From contig JASAND010011080.1 in the NCBI GenBank assembly GCA_030248195.1, forward strand, positions 16,567 to 80,566: 64,000 nt of DNA, given 5' to 3'. Below, piece after piece: positions 1 to 10,100 of the stretch (positions within the stretch are counted from its first letter, which is position 1; each line of letters begins with the position of its first letter). Under the pieces are notes generated by a model. The model saw only the letters and a list, made by a program, of their open reading frames with translations, was not told the origin of the DNA and ran no database searches. The position numbers and the translations under genes were made by a program. Origin of the DNA: Trissonchulus latispiculum (lineage: Eukaryota > Nematoda > Enoplea > Enoplida > Ironidae).

Positions 1-215
1 TAGAAAAAAGCTGATTTCCTCAAAAATGGCCATTTTGACCCCTAAAGTGTGCCCTATTTTCCGTTATCACAACCAATCGGTTACCGACTACCTACTATAA
101 GACTGTAGCAATATCAAAACCGAAAATTTTTTATCTTGTTGCATAAAACTGCGGGACTAGAATGTAAAAATAACACTAAAATAATATATTTGGAAAGTTT
201 CATCCACTTTCATGC
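1..215 (-). repeat. Dispersed repeat, copy 1
   Basis: Read on the minus strand this stretch matches, imperfectly but along its length, the plus strand near 17055-17345. Shared blocks include GTGGATGAAACTTTCCAAAT, then the 'ACATTCT..GACCAGTCCC'-type block, and GAGGAAATCAG near the end. The two copies lie in opposite orientation about 17 kb apart. No coding capacity or terminal repeats were seen. The copy continues past the left window edge, so its true length is unknown. Confidence 0.6.
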
Positions 216-377
216 AGAATCTTGTAGCGCTTCTACCAGTGCTGGTAGACCAAGAAGAAACCGAGGACAAGCCCCAAAACGGGAAGACTCAGGCACACTT
301 GTACCGAAACCAGGACCTAGAAGAGAGAAAGGAAGTAGGAGGTTCAGCTTTTCACTCACCATTGAAAGTAAAGATGT

Positions 378-449
378 GGTCCAGCCGGGGTTGGAATCAC
401 GGCCCTTCTGATCCCGGGACAGACGTGCTAACCACTACACCACAGGGCC
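378..449 (-). tRNA. tRNA-like sequence (pseudo-tRNA or SINE head)
   Basis: On the minus strand a 72-nt block starts GGCCCTG and ends CTGGACC. It contains an A-box-like TGGTGTAGTGGTTAGCAC and a B-box-like GTGATTCCAACCC. The length is right for a tRNA. The acceptor arms pair only partly, the B box departs from the usual GGTTCGANTCC, and the anticodon loop (around TCCCGGGAT) has no clean seven-base form. I see it as a degenerate tRNA or tRNA-derived SINE head rather than a functional tRNA gene. Confidence 0.45.
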
Positions 450-1245
450 ATCGGCTGAACTCCCATATCAGGCTTATCAATCCTTCCTTATGCCTGCTTC
501 CTTTACAATATGAGCTTGTACCATAAGGTCTAATCTACACAAAAGTTAACCTCAGCCTTAAAACTATCACTGGAAGTTTCACTTGGTTCTAAATCAGTGG
601 GCTCATCGGGTAAAGCTTCGTTAGGACATCCGGAAATTTAAGCCATATCAATTTGGTTGCCTTTGTGCTGTATTTTGCTGCATTAAGGTGTTTCATTAAC
701 GACCCTATTGTGTTAGGGCACCAGCAAGAGTTAATTCCACAAGATTTGCGCCCCTTAAGGTAAAGATCGTGGCTGTTTAAAATTTGCGGACCATCAGTTT
801 TTTGTTCCCAGGTGCTGTGCTGCTTAACAACTGTGTGCAGAAAACTGTGATCACTTCTGCAGCATTAACATCACCAATAATCACCAATTTTCCAATTTTC
901 CGTTGAGCTGGACAAAATAAGCTATAGTCTGCTGCAAACAGATTAGAAATGTGTTCAGGACGCTCGTCTGAATATCGTCTGAATCCTGTGAAAGGCTATA
1001 TTATTGTCTGACTCCTGTTACACTCTTAAAAGACTCCTGTGGAAATTACAGGAATTCTTGTACATAGTTCTCTACAAAATAGCTTCCTGTATTTTCTGAA
1101 TCCTCTGAAAATTGGCATCTTAACATAGTCTCTGATTCTGCTCATTTGTGAAATATGTCTTGCATAACGAGTTCATGCGGGACCCTTGATGCGGGCAACT
1201 GTTCCTCACAACACAGTATATAAAAGCTTTCGATTGATATGAATA
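450..1245. other. Intergenic, no feature seen
   Basis: AT-rich DNA with frequent stops in all frames. No gene, RNA or clear repeat recognised. Confidence 0.5.
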
Positions 1246-1364
1246 TAGTCATAGAATAATGCGAAACATTTGAAAACTCATTTTTTCAGCTCATATATGG
1301 TAGTCAGATACCCATATTTGACCAAGCGACTAACTGGGCGTTAAACTTTATAAACCGACTTAAA
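1246..1364. repeat. 119-bp flanking duplication, left copy
   Basis: This stretch, from TAGTCATAGAATAATGCG to ACCGACTTAAA, abuts the 5' LTR of element A. It is repeated base for base at 15158-15276, directly after the 3' LTR, in the same orientation. It occupies the place of a target-site duplication but is about 25 times longer than the 4-6 bp usual for Ty3/Gypsy integrases. Confidence 0.9.
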
Positions 1365-1752
1365 TGTTAAATACCAGCTACTTTGTGACTTTCGACTTTG
1401 GCAAACATTGATTCGTTTCGTTACTTCCGTGTAGGTCCACTAGTCAAAAAAGAAATCAAGTATTTAAGCAATTATCAATTAGTAACTAATTAGTCTTGAA
1501 GTTTGGTTCTTTACAGTCAAGCGGTGTTACGCGTGGATTTATTGTATGCCATAAATTACTGTATGCCATCCCAACCCCCCCGAAATTGTGGTAAACTTTG
1601 TAAGTTTCTGTGTGTGACTCATGATTGGTAGATAGGGTTTAGTGCTTTAGTTAGGTAGGTAGTTTGGAAGAGTTTGGTACACGGTAGACCTGCAATCGTA
1701 CCGCCTCACTGTCTCTAGTCAAGCTTCGGACCCTTAGACTAGGGATTTAATA
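1365..1752 (+). repeat. Element A 5' LTR
   Basis: 388 bp, starting TGTTAAAT and ending ATTTAATA, a near-perfect short terminal inverted repeat. It matches 14771-15157 except for one base change (AAGTTTCTG versus AAGTCTCTG) and one inserted base (ATGCCATCCC versus ATGCATCCC). The end was fixed by comparing both copies: after the shared TTTAATATA one side continues into the PBS and the other into host DNA. Confidence 0.92.
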
Positions 1753-1754
1753 TA

Positions 1755-1771
1755 TGGCGACCGTGACAGGA
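1755..1771 (+). promoter_or_regulatory. Primer binding site, tRNA-Arg type
   Basis: TGGCGACCGTGACAGGA lies 2 bp after the 5' LTR. It complements the 3' end of an arginine tRNA including its CCA tail, the primer class used by 412/mdg1-type Gypsy elements. It should prime minus-strand DNA synthesis of element A. Confidence 0.85.
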
Positions 1772-1814
1772 CAAATTTTTTCCATCACATCAAAGAAATA
1801 GCGGTGGGCCCCCC

Positions 1815-4800
1815 TTGCCTAAACGGAATGGGTGGCGCCGCCCTAATCAAAATTATTGGCAAAATGCTATTAGTTCTTGGCAGCAGTGGTATAAAGGAGG
1901 GTCAGGACAACAACAGAGGGTTGTTAGACCGACGAATCAGGCTAACAATGCTCAAAGTTGGGGAAATGGAACATTTTCGCGAGGAAATGGGCCATTTCTG
2001 CCAAAAGGTAATAGTATAAAGATTGGTGGGCGTGATGCGCAGGCTCAGCAGTCAACGCATCAAGGGGAGTCGGTCTTTCGGAATAGTTCTAGGCAAATGG
2101 GTTCGTCAGCAGTGAGGAATTCTTTGGAATCTATCGCTTCTAATGGCAATATGTTACCTCAGAATTCAGCAAGAAAAGACGAAACCTATAAAACTAATGC
2201 TTCAACGTCATCTGATGCCTTAATTTTCGAAAACTCAAATATGAAAACTGAGCAGGGACATTCTGCAAGCGTGACAGCGACTACAAAAGATCAAGATAAG
2301 TTTCTTGAAAGACTTCAGCGTCTTAGAACAATAGAAGAGGCATCAGAATCAGAGGAAAAAGCGAAAGAAACTGACTTTCCGTCTCATGAGGGGGATCAAA
2401 ATGAGAATAGTCGCACGAAAGACACTCAAAAACCTCAAGAAAAGTTGAGAAAGTCGAATAAAAAGCGCAAACTGCATTTGAAACGGCATTCTCACAAGAT
2501 TCCTGACCCAGATTTTCCCGGAAGATTCCTTTTTGAATATGATTCACCAGTAAATCCATCTTCAGATCAATCTTCAAGTGATACATCCGATTCTGAATGT
2601 AAACATTTAGATAAAGAATCAATTAGTTCCCGTCCTCAGCCACAAAAGGCACCTAAAACGGATCTTGTGACTAATAATCGTAACTATTTGGCAGCGTTTG
2701 TGCATCAAGATCAGTATTTTGTGGGTGCTCAGACTAAAATTCCGCCGGTAAATTCTCCACTTATTGTAACTTCAGTAGGAGGCGCTAATGTTTTGGCACT
2801 AATTGATACCGGTGCAAATATTTCTGTTATTTCGAAAGCTTTTGTGGAATATCTTAAGGTCAGAACTCCTGATAGCCTAAACTTTTTGGAAACTCAACCT
2901 GAAAAAGCTACGGCTGCGAACGGAACGTTCATAAATTTTACCGGTAAAGTCAAATTTGACCTTTCCTTTCAGGGCTATCGTTGGCCCCACGAATTTTTGA
3001 TCAGTGAGTTTTGTCCTTACGATATTTTACTAGGCATGGATTTTCTATCCTATTATGGTTGGTCTATGCTGTTAGGCCGCCACTCAGTTTATCACCCTCT
3101 TTTTAAAGAAGTTCCACTCTTGGGAGCACCACAAATACGTAGTATTTTGCAAATTATTGGAAGAGCTAGTCCAAAAGTTACGAATATTTGTTTACGAGTG
3201 GGAGTTACTATTCCAGCAAATTCTGAAGCTTGGGTCTCCGTATCTTGTGAGAATGAGCGCGACAATGTATCCGAAAATGACGACATACCCGTCAATTATT
3301 ATAATGATAAATCTATATACGTAAATACTGCAATTGCGCCTTGGCCTTCACGATTTGAAAATGAGCCTAAGCTAATACGTAACTCAATGGAAGTGGTGGA
3401 AAAGTACAATTGCTATGTGGTTCCTGGTGTAATTTCAAAGGATCAGCCAAATCGAGAAATTAAAGTTTGGAATTTGAGTGAAGAACCACTGGACTTACGA
3501 ACGGGTATGGTATTAGCTTATGCTGATGACCTTATTTCTGTTAAGAATCGTCAAGGCAAAGAGTCTTTATTACATATGGGAACTAGTTGGTTAGAACAGG
3601 ACTACGTATGTGAATCGGATATAGCTAAGTCAAGTACTGAGGTATTGGCAACACAAACCGCTAATGATACGTACGTATATATTGATGAAAACCAAGAAAA
3701 ACCCATAAATATAACTGAACAACAAAAGGAACAACTGCAAAAAGCAACATCTGATACGCAAACTCCAACGGACGACGAGCTGTACGAGCAATTTTTGAAG
3801 GAGGCGCAAGTAGACAAATTCGAATGCATGGAAAAGACTAAAAGTAAGTTTTGCCAACTATTGAGGGAATACGTACATGTTTTCGCTACGCCAGATAACT
3901 TAGGTAGATGTAAAACTGGTCAACATTTAATCGATACTGGAATGGCCGGTCCTGTGACAGCAAAGGCATATCGTGTCAATCCTGCAGAACGAGCGGAGAT
4001 AGAGAAACATATAAAGACTATGTTGGAAAAAGGCATTTGCTCACCTTCGGATAGCCAATGGTCATCGCCTTGCATGCTGGTTGGAAAGAAAGACGGCACT
4101 ACTCGTTTTGTCATCGATTATCGCCAGTTAAATAAAATAACTAGGAAAGATCGTTATCCATTACCTAAGATCGATGAAATATTAGATATGTTCAGCAAGG
4201 GGAAATTTTTTTCGACCTTGGATTTAAACAGCGGGTATTGGCAAATAGAGATGTTTCCGCCACATAAAGAAAAAACAGCTTTTATTTCCCACATGGGCCT
4301 TTTTCATTTCAATGTGATGCCTTTTGGTTTAACTAATGCTCCGGCAACTTTTCAAAGATTAATGGAAAGGGTTTTTACTGAACTACCGGTTTATATTGAT
4401 GACCTTCTAATCCCATCGGCAGACGAAGACCATCATTTAAAAATGTTGAAAGTTGTTTTTCAAAAGTTATCTGATCACGGTTTACGGCTTAAAATGAAAA
4501 AGTGCGTATTTTTCCGTAAAAAGGTCGAATATCTGGGCCATTTCATTTCTGAAAAGGGGATTGAGACAGATCCACGTAAAGTTACTGCGGTCCAAAATTT
4601 TCCAACACCAAAAACGGTCAAGCAATTGCGTGGTTTTCTGGGAATGGCTGGTTATTATAGACGGTTTATACGTAACTTTAGTTCAATTGCAGCACCTATG
4701 AATGCCTTGTTGAAAAAGGATGAAGGGTTTTATTGGAGTGAATCTTGTCAAAAGGCTTTTCAAGATTTAAAAGATGCTTTGACTAATGCTCCGGTGCTAG

Positions 4801-7031
4801 CTTACCCAAATTGGGAACAGCCTTTTCAACTGACTACTGATGCTAGCATTGTTGGTTTGGGAGCAGTACTTGAACAAGATCAAATTGGTGAGGACAACCC
4901 AAAACCTATTGCGTATGCTAGTAGATCTCTAATTGGTGCGGAAAAACGATATAAAATTGTGGAACTGGAAGGTTTAGCTGTGGTCTGGGCATGTAAACAC
5001 TTTCAGCATTATCTACGCCATAGAGAATTTTTACTGTATACCGATAACGAGGCATTAAAGTATATTTTTACGCATCCCAAAAGGCAAGGAAACAGTCGTT
5101 TAGCCAAATGGTCGATCGCCTTAGGAGAATATACGTTTCAAACTAAACATCGAAAAGGCGTAGATAATCCTGTTGCAGATGCACTTTCTCGTAATCCTCA
5201 GTCTACTATCGTTTCTAATAACAATACTAGCCATAAGGATACGTGTGCATTAGAACCTAAGTCTAAAGCTTTTGCTCATGCCTCTGATGAGTTTGACGTA
5301 ACCGAGGATATGTATCCACCAGTATGTACGGTTGAAAAATACTCAGACTTAGATTGGTCTCAAGCTCTTAATGATGATTTAGATTTTGGTCCTCTGATAA
5401 AATATTTAGAACATGGAATTTTACCAAAAGACGAACTTACGTATCGCTTTATAAAATTTGAAGAAGATTTTGAAATTGAAAACGGAATTTTGTATCGTTG
5501 GCATACGGACAAACGTAGAAGAATTTCGCGACGTTCAACTTGTGTACCTAGAGTCTTTCGTAACTATATTTTAGAACAAAATCATTCTGCGATAGATACA
5601 GGTGGTCATCAGGGTGTACCTCAAACTCGTTATAGGATAGTTATGAAATACTATTGGCCTACTATGTCTAAGGATATTCGCTTGTTTGTACGAAATTGTA
5701 TCGTTTGCGCAAAGTTCACGATAGGCCCAAGGCACCCTCAAGCCCCAATGAAGTCTTATCCACCTGTTACCAAACCTTTCGAAAGAGTCTACGCAGATGT
5801 CGTTCATTTTCCTACCAGTAGTAAACGAAATGTGTGTGCGTTAGTAGTCATTGATCAGTTAACCAGATGGGCAGAAGCATGGCCCCTAAAGAACGAAAAA
5901 GCTGAAACTTTAATACGCGTGTTTTTAAACGAATTTATTTTACGTTATGGTGTGCCCACAGAACTAGTAACTGACCAAGGTCCAAATTTTCAAGCGGAGG
6001 TAACTACTGCTTTATTTAAATTGATGGGTACAAAGAAATTACGTACAACGGCATACCATCCACAATCGAATGGGTTAGTTGAACGCGTGAACGGTACAAT
6101 ACGTGAGTTAGTTAAGAAATATGTAAATGTTACGCAGAAAGACTGGGACGTAAAACTTGCTTTTGCCATGCATGCCTATAGAACGTCAGTACATTCTACT
6201 ATACAAGACACCCCGTACTTTTTGTTGTTTGGTAGAGACGCACAAGTTCCAGAGGATCTTTTGTTTACGAATATCGATAAACCAGTGGATTCTTTGAATA
6301 ACTATAAAACATCTCTGATTCGAACTTTGACTGAAAATTGGCAATTGACTTCTCAAATTATCGCGGAAAAAACGGCACTTGTTAAGAAACGCTACGATAA
6401 GTACGTACATTGTAAGAATTTTGCTGTTGGTCAACTTGTTATGCGAAATGTGACTCAAGTGCCTGTGCCTCAAGGTACAATGGCTAAAATGGCTCCAAAA
6501 TACGATGGGCCATATAGGATAGTGGAAGTGTTATCGGAACAAAATGTGCGATTACGTAGTTTACAAACGGGGGATATTAGTAAAGTTATACACGTAAATA
6601 GATTGAAATTGTTACCAGATGTGAACCCCCAAGTAATGGAGGAGTTGGAGACGGACTCGAATGATCCAATTCCTACCACTAGTAGTACTAAGGACGTACG
6701 TACAGATAATGTCGATGTTGATAGCAATGACGTCACTGTAGATGCTTATGATACTGTTAATAATAGTGATAATGTAAGATCTACACAAGAAACCATACAA
6801 GATAATATCGATAACATGAAAAACAGAGGTACCAAACAAATAACTGTAAATCAAGAAAAAGAGCAAGATGAGAACCAGAAAGAACAGACTACGGGACTAG
6901 ACGATACTATGTCTCATTATAGCCAAGAACTTGCAGTTATCTCTCACAAACCAGCAGAAGGAAGCAGTCCTTCTTATCCCATTGTCTGCCAACCCAAACC
7001 TATTCTTTCCCCCTTCCCAAAATTTTTCTAA
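1815..7031 (+). CDS. Element A polyprotein: protease, RT, RNase H, integrase
   Basis: This is the replication polyprotein of element A. Numbering from the TTG at 1815: retropepsin-like protease with LIDTGA (D331) and a second ILLGMDF motif (403-409); RT with FVIDYRQLN, PFGLTNAPATFQR and YIDD (860-863); RNase H with TTDAS (D1009), the ELEGLA and YTDNEAL motifs, and NPVADALSR (D1122); integrase zinc finger with H1257, H1265, C1295 and C1298; DDE core D1328, D1387 (TDQGPNF) and E1423 (HPQSNGLVE); then a GPY/F-like DGPYRIVEV module. The first ~300 residues are Asn/Gln/Ser/Lys-rich without a capsid or CCHC knuckle. The frame opens after a stop at 1764-1766, with no ATG before about codon 95, so the true start is unknown; splicing, frameshift from a lost gag, or a non-ATG start are all possible. 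Confidence 0.93.
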   Translation: MPKRNGWRRPNQNYWQNAISSWQQWYKGGSGQQQRVVRPTNQANNAQSWGNGTFSRGNGPFLPKGNSIKIGGRDAQAQQSTHQGESVFRNSSRQMGSSAVRNSLESIASNGNMLPQNSARKDETYKTNASTSSDALIFENSNMKTEQGHSASVTATTKDQDKFLERLQRLRTIEEASESEEKAKETDFPSHEGDQNENSRTKDTQKPQEKLRKSNKKRKLHLKRHSHKIPDPDFPGRFLFEYDSPVNPSSDQSSSDTSDSECKHLDKESISSRPQPQKAPKTDLVTNNRNYLAAFVHQDQYFVGAQTKIPPVNSPLIVTSVGGANVLALIDTGANISVISKAFVEYLKVRTPDSLNFLETQPEKATAANGTFINFTGKVKFDLSFQGYRWPHEFLISEFCPYDILLGMDFLSYYGWSMLLGRHSVYHPLFKEVPLLGAPQIRSILQIIGRASPKVTNICLRVGVTIPANSEAWVSVSCENERDNVSENDDIPVNYYNDKSIYVNTAIAPWPSRFENEPKLIRNSMEVVEKYNCYVVPGVISKDQPNREIKVWNLSEEPLDLRTGMVLAYADDLISVKNRQGKESLLHMGTSWLEQDYVCESDIAKSSTEVLATQTANDTYVYIDENQEKPINITEQQKEQLQKATSDTQTPTDDELYEQFLKEAQVDKFECMEKTKSKFCQLLREYVHVFATPDNLGRCKTGQHLIDTGMAGPVTAKAYRVNPAERAEIEKHIKTMLEKGICSPSDSQWSSPCMLVGKKDGTTRFVIDYRQLNKITRKDRYPLPKIDEILDMFSKGKFFSTLDLNSGYWQIEMFPPHKEKTAFISHMGLFHFNVMPFGLTNAPATFQRLMERVFTELPVYIDDLLIPSADEDHHLKMLKVVFQKLSDHGLRLKMKKCVFFRKKVEYLGHFISEKGIETDPRKVTAVQNFPTPKTVKQLRGFLGMAGYYRRFIRNFSSIAAPMNALLKKDEGFYWSESCQKAFQDLKDALTNAPVLAYPNWEQPFQLTTDASIVGLGAVLEQDQIGEDNPKPIAYASRSLIGAEKRYKIVELEGLAVVWACKHFQHYLRHREFLLYTDNEALKYIFTHPKRQGNSRLAKWSIALGEYTFQTKHRKGVDNPVADALSRNPQSTIVSNNNTSHKDTCALEPKSKAFAHASDEFDVTEDMYPPVCTVEKYSDLDWSQALNDDLDFGPLIKYLEHGILPKDELTYRFIKFEEDFEIENGILYRWHTDKRRRISRRSTCVPRVFRNYILEQNHSAIDTGGHQGVPQTRYRIVMKYYWPTMSKDIRLFVRNCIVCAKFTIGPRHPQAPMKSYPPVTKPFERVYADVVHFPTSSKRNVCALVVIDQLTRWAEAWPLKNEKAETLIRVFLNEFILRYGVPTELVTDQGPNFQAEVTTALFKLMGTKKLRTTAYHPQSNGLVERVNGTIRELVKKYVNVTQKDWDVKLAFAMHAYRTSVHSTIQDTPYFLLFGRDAQVPEDLLFTNIDKPVDSLNNYKTSLIRTLTENWQLTSQIIAEKTALVKKRYDKYVHCKNFAVGQLVMRNVTQVPVPQGTMAKMAPKYDGPYRIVEVLSEQNVRLRSLQTGDISKVIHVNRLKLLPDVNPQVMEELETDSNDPIPTTSSTKDVRTDNVDVDSNDVTVDAYDTVNNSDNVRSTQETIQDNIDNMKNRGTKQITVNQEKEQDENQKEQTTGLDDTMSHYSQELAVISHKPAEGSSPSYPIVCQPKPILSPFPKFF

Positions 7032-7177
7032 AAATCACTGTTGTACGAAAATTGTTGTAAATATAAAAAGCCTACAATTATTCTTTGTAATTTAGGACAA
7101 AAATTAATTCCATGTTGCTCTCAGTTCATTGATTCGGAAAAAATTCTTCTGGATTTTTGAAATATTGGAATTTGAAG
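7032..7177 (+). promoter_or_regulatory. Inter-ORF gap with splice-acceptor-like sites
   Basis: 146 bp separate the pol stop from the ATG of the second ORF. Two pyrimidine-rich AG sites lie here: TTATTCTTTGTAATTTAG ending at 7095, and one ending CTCTCAG at about 7130. Either could be a cis or trans splice acceptor giving a subgenomic mRNA for the second ORF. A donor-like GTAAAT at 7057 would leave only a 39-nt intron, which is probably too short. Confidence 0.3.
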
Positions 7178-10100
7178 ATGGCAAAAAGATCTGCAGTTGA
7201 CTGGCCTGTGGTGGACGTTTCCAAGCTCACTCCTCAAGTCAGAACAGTGGAAGAGTTTCCACCACGTGAACAAGAAGAGCAGGCCAGGAGAAGGAGGCAA
7301 AATCTAAAGAAAAGAGCTCAGCAGGCTTTAAAGGCAAAAGAGCAACTGGATAGGCTTTGTTCTGATGAAGAAGAAGATGGGGAATACCCTAAGAAACGCC
7401 GAATGACGCCAGATGAATGGGAACGTCATACTAAGCGTCTGCGTGAATTGGAACCTAAGGAACCAGATCTGCCATTAGTTACTGTTCAGCATCATTCAGT
7501 TGAAATCGATTTGCCTAGGTTAGTATCCCATTGGAAAGAGTCCGCAGTTGGTTTTAGTTGGGAGTTTGACCCTAAGGAGGCTTATGAAATTGGTTGGGCG
7601 ACTTCAGTAAACCCTACGGCAATTCCAAAGACAGCCCTGCTTCGAATCATTGAGGTCTCAGAATATTGTACTCAGCAGGGCATTATTCCAATTTTCTATT
7701 TGAAAGATTTGTTGCAGAATTTACCAATTTTGAAAGAAATGTTGCAGGGTCGCTATATCCTAATGGATTTGGAAGGAATTCGCCACAGAGCCTTTGGGCT
7801 AGAACAGGCTGCGACCATAGGGGCGATTCAACTATCTGGACCCATTAGTTTAGAGAACCCAGAGCCTAAGCATAAGATTATTATTTGGCTTGGATCTCTT
7901 ATGGCCACTACTTTAGATTTTCAGATTCCCTTGCATTTGCTTCGCAAATTTTTTGATCCATCCAACGGTGCAGTGTTCATTGGAGTTGGAGCTAATTCAG
8001 ATGCTTTAAGATTGACCAGATTTTTCGCCACAGAAGGATTTGAGAACAATTGTGTGGAGATGACGGAACTTTGGCGAAATTTAGGAACTCTGTTAAATTC
8101 GGAAGATTGTCCGTCTGGGTATAAACCGGAGGAATTTTATCCCCATCCTAATCAGCATCGCCAGATGAATACCAAACAGAATATGAGTCTAAGGAATATG
8201 GCAAGAATGTGGAAAATCCCAGATCCCAAAGTTGCTGTAGAGAATCCGCCGGAAATGTGGGGACTTTTGTTGGTTCCAAGACCGTGGCATGGAATTTATA
8301 CCTGTGCAGATGCCAAGTGTGTTGCTACTTTAGGTACTAAATTGTTTAAGGCATGTCCCAACCAGAAAATTTTGGAAAAGGCAGTCGCGGCATCTACGGT
8401 TAAGTTCACCTATTCGGCTGGAACTCGCCATGTTAGAACTATCCATATGAATACTAACAAGAGTCTGGGACCTATCACTGAATTGCACCATCTGTACTAC
8501 TATACCACAGATGTTTCGTTTGACATTCAGGACAGAGAAAATTTCACGTTCCGAAACCGGGTTTTGCGAGACCGTCAACAGGAGCAGAAGGAGCTAGATG
8601 CTAGAATTTCCATTCCTGGAATACGTTGGGGAAAATATTTCCGAGATACTTCCATCTATTTAGCCCAACATCCAGAAGTTATCAAGTTGATGTCTGCATG
8701 GGTTAATAAACAGATTGACCTGGATAGTCCAAACCCACCTTTGGAATCCGAATTTGAGGACCGAGAGGATTGGGATGCCTATTATTTAAATGATGCCATG
8801 CCAGCTTCAGTTATCGAGACGATTGGACCCGGAGAATGGGCGATTTTTGCAGAGGCAATGGAACAGCAAATTCAGTTTCTTCAATCTAAAGGAATTCTAC
8901 CGTCCTCTCGATCTCCAGAACAACCTGTGTTAGAGGAATCTCAGCCAATGGAGGCAGAACCGGAACCTGAACCTATTCAGGAGATTGAACAGTTACCTCC
9001 TCCTCCAGAACTACCAGTCTTGCATCAAGTTGCAGCAGTACAGTCGCGACGAGCGCAACCTTTATTGCCTATCCCACAGGAATTTTTATTGGAGGAGCAA
9101 AGACAGGAAATTGAACAGCAGCGTCAGTCTAGCGAAACTATTCGTTTAGCTTCGATTCAACCTCAACCGAAATCTGTACCTGGCAGCGATATTCTTTCAG
9201 TGGATGAATTGAAAGATGATTCTGAATTGACAGTGAAACATTGGGAATTGGCGTTTGGACACATGTATGTGGATCCGTCAGGGGCAAGTCAAGATATCTC
9301 ATTGCCAATTGAGTCTGCCAATCGTCCCGAAGGACCATTCGTAGACAACGCACTAACTCTACCTGACGATCAACCAAGTACATCAACTGTAGTTCAACCG
9401 GTTGGAAAGACTAAATCCAATTTTGATGTCAGAGAATTACTAGGAGTGGTTCAGCGAGCTCAGGCAGAGGGGTATACTGACAGTATTCCTAAAAGTATAC
9501 CTCATTTTCATGTTGGACTTAAAGCCACTTTGATCACCAACAATGGATTTCAACATGAGGTCAGATTGACAAGGCCATTGCATGCCAATAGATTCGTGAC
9601 CACTGTCGAAGCACCACCATCTATTTTGAGTTTAGGAGGTGAATCGTTCGTCACAATACAAGTCGATTCTCAATCTTTATCGAAAGGCGAATACTATGCT
9701 TACCTTCTAAAACCTCCGGCATCATTGGTCACTAAGAATTTTAATAAGGCGCTTCTTTGCAAATATTTCCATAGAGAACAGTCGGATAAGGCAAATCTCT
9801 CAGAAGTCTTAGGTGAATTGTCAGATGAAATTTCTCTGATTGATCGATTTGTGTATGCTTTTGGCCCTGATGGAAGATTGGGCATGTATCCTTTTCCAGT
9901 TTTGATTACTCAATCTAGACTTATGAAAGGTGCCAAAGTGAAAGTTTGCCCTAATGCGGTATTTGAACCATCGTCGAAGGAACTTATTGAAGCCAGTAAC
10001 TTCGCCTATCAACGTGAACTTGTCCAACTGGAACAGGCAGAACCAGAGGTGGAAGTCGTTACAGAGGAAAATCCACTGAGATCTGTTGTGATTGAATCAC

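Noticed and set aside
7057..7095. 39-nt intron between pol and the giant ORF of element A
   Set aside because: Too short for ordinary splicing; the AG may still act as an acceptor for an upstream donor.
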